Source: Candidatus Nitrosopelagicus sp. (lineage in GTDB: Archaea; Thermoproteota; Nitrososphaeria; Nitrososphaerales; Nitrosopumilaceae). From it: a DNA stretch of 8,344 nucleotides. The stretch covers positions 1 through 8,344 of the forward strand of contig JABHJJ010000152.1 in the NCBI GenBank assembly GCA_018691945.1, given 5' to 3'. Below the pieces are notes generated by a model. That model made no database searches and was not told the origin of the DNA. It worked only from the letters and a program-made list of their open reading frames with translations. This document shows, in pieces, positions 6,003 through 8,344 of this stretch. How positions within the stretch are numbered: position 1 is the first letter of the stretch; the number at the start of each line of letters is the position of its first letter. The position numbers and the translations under genes were made by a program.

Positions 6003-7127
6003 TTGAATAGTAAAATTATTGGAATTGTAATCTTAGTCGTTGCAATAGGTGGTTCATCTGCATACTTCCTAACAAAAAGTGACTCAGTTGACACTATCTC
6101 ATCACCAAGTGACCAAATATCTCAAAACGAAAAGATTGGTCTAGTGATTAATACCATAAACCCACCAACAAGTATTGCTGATATAGAAAACTCATATAAA
6201 ATTGCCTCAACATCTGGAATTGGACGCACAAATCTGTATGTACATTGGGATCAATTGGAACCTGAAAAAGGAAACTTTGATTGGCGTGTTACTGACATCA
6301 TGATGAAACTAAATGAAAAATATAATCTCAAAACAACATTGTACCTTTCAGTAATCAATGCAGATAGGTTGGGTCCATTTCCATCATGGATGGGTAACCA
6401 AATAATTGGAAAATCTCTTGAGACTGACACTGTTAGAGTATTAGATGCAATTCTTTCTAGATATGAAAATATAGACTATGTAATATTTGCAGCAGACATT
6501 GATTATTACTTACAGAGAGGAACTGGTACAATTCCGTCCTTTGTGGAATTTTTTAATAATGTCTCATCGGAAATCAAATCAAACCATCCTGATGTAAAAA
6601 TTGGAAATAGTCTATCACTTGAAAATGTCATTAACAAAGACCTGGTTCCAAATGGTGTGCGTGAATTAACTCCTCAATTAGAAATGGGTGATTTTATAGC
6701 TCTCTCATACAAACCTACAGATATAGTTGGTGACATTGACAGAACTCCACTGGAGGCTATAGGTGATCTTGAAAAAACTCTGGAAATATTTTCTTCACAA
6801 AAATTGGCATTTTTTGAAATTAGTTGGAGTACATCTGAATTTGTTAATGGATATGATATACATCAAGAACAATTCATCAAATCCAGCTTAAACTTTTTTG
6901 AAGAAAATGAATCACAAATTGAATTTTTCACCGTTTCTCGATTGTTTGATAAACCAAAAGGAAGTTGTGTCTCTCAAGATATACAAAGCATAGGAGGTTC
7001 TGGTTTTTCAAGTAATTCATTTCGTTTAGAAAGAATTGATGAATATCTCTGCAATTCTGGATTAATAGATACAAAACAAAATGCAAAACCAGCATGGGAA
7101 CAACTAAAAACAAATATCCCACAATAA
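6003..7127 (+). CDS. Membrane-anchored TIM-barrel glycosidase-like protein with altered acid/base site
   Basis: The 374-aa protein starts with a short positive end and a hydrophobic segment (residues 5-23), an uncleaved anchor or signal, followed by a Ser/Asp-rich linker; the rest would face outside the cell. NLYVHWDQLEPEKGNFDW (77-94) is the classic second-strand motif of clan-A-like glycoside hydrolase barrels. The fourth-strand position, normally GNE followed by xDxYL, reads AADIDYYL (163-170), so the usual Asn-Glu acid/base pair is Ala-Asp. A glutamate at the usual nucleophile position remains in FFEISWSTSE (270-279, E272). C322 and C350 could form a disulphide, and N186-V-S and N302-E-S are N-glycosylation sequons. 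TTG 6003 is the only reasonable start after the in-frame stop at 5976. It is either an unusual glycosidase or a non-catalytic sugar-binding barrel; the substrate is unknown. nep1 follows after 4 nt. Confidence 0.72.
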   Translation: MNSKIIGIVILVVAIGGSSAYFLTKSDSVDTISSPSDQISQNEKIGLVINTINPPTSIADIENSYKIASTSGIGRTNLYVHWDQLEPEKGNFDWRVTDIMMKLNEKYNLKTTLYLSVINADRLGPFPSWMGNQIIGKSLETDTVRVLDAILSRYENIDYVIFAADIDYYLQRGTGTIPSFVEFFNNVSSEIKSNHPDVKIGNSLSLENVINKDLVPNGVRELTPQLEMGDFIALSYKPTDIVGDIDRTPLEAIGDLEKTLEIFSSQKLAFFEISWSTSEFVNGYDIHQEQFIKSSLNFFEENESQIEFFTVSRLFDKPKGSCVSQDIQSIGGSGFSSNSFRLERIDEYLCNSGLIDTKQNAKPAWEQLKTNIPQ

Positions 7128-7131
7128 TCAA

Positions 7132-7800
7132 ATGCTTTACATCATTCTAGCAGAATCATCTCTTGAACTAATACCTAAAAAAATACATAATCATCCTTCT
7201 GTGACATCATATTCAAAAAAATTCAAAAAAAATTCTTCTAATACATTACTCGATAATTCTTGGCATTTTGGAGCTATGAAAGGACTTGATAATGAAATTA
7301 AACGTGGAAGACCTGATATCATACATTTAACATTACTGTCTCTTTGCACAACTCCTGTCTTTTATAAAAATAAAATCAAAATCTTTATTCATACTGTAAA
7401 TGATGAAGTTATTTCTATTAACAATAACACTCGTTTACCAAAATCTTACCATAGATTTCAGGGATTAATGGAAAAATTATTCCTCACCAAAAAAATTGAA
7501 TCTGAAGATGAAATTCTAATGGAAATGAAAAATTCTTCCTTACCTCAATTGATATCAAAAATCAAACCAACTCAAATAATTGGATTAACAACCCAAGGTC
7601 AAAAAACTAGTCTTGATAAATTGGTTGAACAAATTGAAGAAAACTCATGTATCATACTAGGTGGATTTCAAAAAGGTCATTTTAATAATGAAACCGATAA
7701 AATCATAGACAAATCATTTTCAATAAATGATTCATCTTTAGAAGCTCATCTTGTTGCAAGTAGACTTGCTTATGAATATGAAAAAACCATTTTTATTTAG
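7132..7800 (+). CDS. nep1: rRNA pseudouridine N1-methyltransferase Nep1 (Emg1)
   Basis: Nep1 is a SPOUT-fold, S-adenosylmethionine-dependent enzyme that N1-methylates a pseudouridine in the small-subunit rRNA decoding-site region and helps assemble the 30S subunit as a homodimer. The 222-aa length is typical for archaea. Family motifs are present in order: RGRPDIIHLTLL (58-69), the RNA-binding RLPKSYHRFQGLMEKL (101-116), the cofactor-site GGFQKGHF (177-184), and the C-terminal knot helix HLVASRLAYEYEK (206-218). ATG 7132 sits 4 nt after the preceding stop, so the two genes are probably co-transcribed although their functions seem unrelated. The end of the gene contains the probable tRNA promoter, and a T8 tract follows the stop. 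Confidence 0.95.
   Translation: MLYIILAESSLELIPKKIHNHPSVTSYSKKFKKNSSNTLLDNSWHFGAMKGLDNEIKRGRPDIIHLTLLSLCTTPVFYKNKIKIFIHTVNDEVISINNNTRLPKSYHRFQGLMEKLFLTKKIESEDEILMEMKNSSLPQLISKIKPTQIIGLTTQGQKTSLDKLVEQIEENSCIILGGFQKGHFNNETDKIIDKSFSINDSSLEAHLVASRLAYEYEKTIFI
7790..7799 (+). promoter_or_regulatory. Probable TATA box of tRNA-Gly, inside the end of nep1
   Basis: TTTTTATTTA is centred about 28 nt before the first base of the tRNA, the standard archaeal tRNA BoxA position. It overlaps the last codons and stop of nep1, so the tRNA promoter constrains the Nep1 C-terminus. Confidence 0.5.
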
Positions 7801-7805
7801 GTAAA

Positions 7806-7813
7806 TTTTTTTT
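7806..7813 (+). terminator. T8 tract between nep1 and tRNA-Gly
   Basis: Eight consecutive T residues 5 nt after the nep1 stop form a good archaeal U-tract terminator for the upstream transcript. It lies 9 nt before the tRNA 5' end. Confidence 0.5.
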
Positions 7814-7822
7814 AATCCTTAT

Positions 7823-7896
7823 GCAGTCATAGTATAGCCTGGTTAGTATTCGGGGTTTCCAACCCTGTGACGCGGGTTCGAATCCCGCTGACTGCA
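7823..7896 (+). tRNA. trnG: tRNA-Gly (anticodon UCC)
   Basis: The sequence folds as a complete cloverleaf. The acceptor stem GCAGTCA (7823-7829) pairs with TGACTGC (7889-7895), followed by discriminator A (7896). The D arm (7832-7849) has closing G-U pairs and a GG in its loop. The anticodon stem CGGGG (7851-7855) pairs with CCCTG (7863-7867) around the 7-nt loop TTTCCAA, giving anticodon TCC (7858-7860), which reads GGA/GGG-type glycine codons. The T arm is GCGGG/CCCGC (7872-7876, 7884-7888) with loop TTCGAAT. There is no intron and no encoded CCA, as usual for many archaeal tRNAs. A GTG inside it at 7867 is not a gene start. Confidence 0.96.
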
Positions 7897-7899
7897 TCT

Positions 7900-7912
7900 A
7901 TTAATTTATTTT
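7900..7912 (+). promoter_or_regulatory. Probable TATA box of the RNase P component gene
   Basis: An AT-rich element (ATTAATTTATTTT) is centred about 30 nt before the ATG at 7936, suiting a leaderless mRNA. It begins 4 nt after the tRNA 3' end, and its T run may also terminate the tRNA transcript. Confidence 0.45.
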
Positions 7913-7935
7913 GTAACATCTCAAATAGATACATA

Positions 7936-8235
7936 ATGAAAAACTCCAAAAAACAGATTGCCACAAGACGTATAGAAATTCTATTTAACAATGCATTATC
8001 TAATGCAAAAAATAATCCTAGATTGGCTCAAAGACAGGCTGAAATTGCTAAAAAAATTAGTTTGAAATTTAAAATTAAGATGCCTTTTGAAGTTAGTTCC
8101 AGTTTCTGTAAAAATTGTAAAAAATTTATTGCTCCTGGGATCGCATCAAAAATTCGTCTTGGGTCAAAACCAAAATCCATACGAATAACTTGTACGTATT
8201 GTAATCACACGTATCGTAAGATAATTTCTCAATGA
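7936..8235 (+). CDS. rnp4: RNase P protein component 4 (Rpp21/Rpr2)
   Basis: This 99-aa protein is the archaeal homologue of human Rpp21/yeast Rpr2, which with Rpp29 binds the specificity part of RNase P RNA and supports 5'-end maturation of tRNAs. Two N-terminal helices (about residues 5-45, rich in Lys/Arg with RLAQRQAEIAKKISLKFK) precede a zinc ribbon with C58-x2-C61 and C86-x2-C89. The segment between, IAPGIASKIRL, matches the family's IPG-x-R-V/I-R core, and ITCTYCNHTYRK the terminal knuckle. ATG 7936 gives the family's normal length. An in-frame GTG at 7867 would begin inside the tRNA and add unrelated residues. The gene starts 39 nt after a tRNA, itself an RNase P substrate, although each seems to have its own promoter. 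Confidence 0.93.
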   Translation: MKNSKKQIATRRIEILFNNALSNAKNNPRLAQRQAEIAKKISLKFKIKMPFEVSSSFCKNCKKFIAPGIASKIRLGSKPKSIRITCTYCNHTYRKIISQ

Positions 8236-8245
8236 TTTTGACCAG

Positions 8246-8255
8246 TTTTTTATTA
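8246..8255 (+). promoter_or_regulatory. Probable TATA box of the gene at the window end
   Basis: TTTTTTATTA is centred about 31 nt before the ATG at 8282. The T6 run could also serve as terminator for the RNase P component gene, which ends at 8235. Confidence 0.4.
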
Positions 8256-8281
8256 ACATAGACTGGCTTAACCTACTCATA

Positions 8282-8344
8282 ATGAGTCAGACATCAAACT
8301 TTTCACAAAAACAAAACATTCACCGAAGGGGACAATGGATAGAC
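8282..8344 (+). CDS. 5' end of an unidentified gene, cut by the window edge
   Basis: From ATG 8282 an open frame of 21 codons runs to the last base (MSQTSNFSQK..., ending GQWID). A TATA-like element at leaderless distance supports this start. The polar, Ser/Gln-rich beginning followed by HRRGQWID does not let me recognise a family. The 46 bases between the RNase P gene and this ATG contain only the promoter and a weak CCAGT/ACTGG repeat (8242-8246, 8262-8266). Confidence 0.5.
   Translation, partial: MSQTSNFSQKQNIHRRGQWID

Noticed and set aside
5984..6010. Eight-codon upstream ORF (ATG at 5984, TAG at 6008-6010) overlapping the barrel gene start
   Set aside because: It lies within a region that probably precedes the transcription start, encodes nothing recognisable and is too short to judge.
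7867..7935. GTG-initiated N-terminal extension of the RNase P component gene
   Set aside because: It starts inside the tRNA-Gly anticodon arm and adds residues encoded by tRNA sequence; the ATG at 7936 gives the family length and has its own TATA-like box.

Overview
The window looks like chromosomal DNA of a low-GC archaeon, most likely an ammonia-oxidising-type member of the Thaumarchaeota/Nitrososphaerota (Nitrosopumilus-like). The evidence is: an archaeal SCP-x-type thiolase next to a DUF35 protein, the archaeal/eukaryotic rRNA methyltransferase Nep1, the archaeal/eukaryotic RNase P subunit Rpp21, a tRNA gene without an encoded CCA, frequent TTG starts, and TATA-like boxes placed for leaderless or nearly leaderless mRNAs. 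The genus is an inference. All genes lie on the + strand. I see no mobile element, CRISPR array or rRNA.

Region 1 (1-899) is metabolic. It holds the 3' end of a thiolase, a DUF35 zinc-ribbon/OB-fold partner starting 3 nt later, and then a separate 53-aa twin-CxxC mini-protein. The thiolase/DUF35 pair fits acetoacetyl-CoA formation for the mevalonate pathway and/or the 3-hydroxypropionate/4-hydroxybutyrate cycle.

Region 2 (about 930-5959) is the centre of interest, a ribonucleotide-reduction locus. A 695-aa protein joins an acidic tail, an ArsR-like winged helix, a divergent ATP-cone and a long NrdD-like domain that stops before the zinc-finger and glycyl-radical region and lacks the catalytic cysteines. 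It looks like a pseudoenzyme regulator. After a 253-bp gap comes a complete adenosylcobalamin-dependent (class II) ribonucleotide reductase of 884 aa. The gap and the start of the reductase gene carry several CGAAA/TTTCG dyads, a longer nested inverted repeat, and a promoter-like block present twice with identical spacing. A plausible reading is an archaeal functional counterpart of NrdR, in which a nucleotide-sensing protein controls the neighbouring reductase. No binding is shown by sequence alone.

Region 3 (6003-8344) holds a membrane-anchored TIM-barrel glycosidase-like protein with an altered acid/base position, nep1 4 nt behind it, tRNA-Gly(UCC) with its promoter inside the end of nep1, the RNase P component 4 gene, and the first codons of an unidentified gene that runs off the window.
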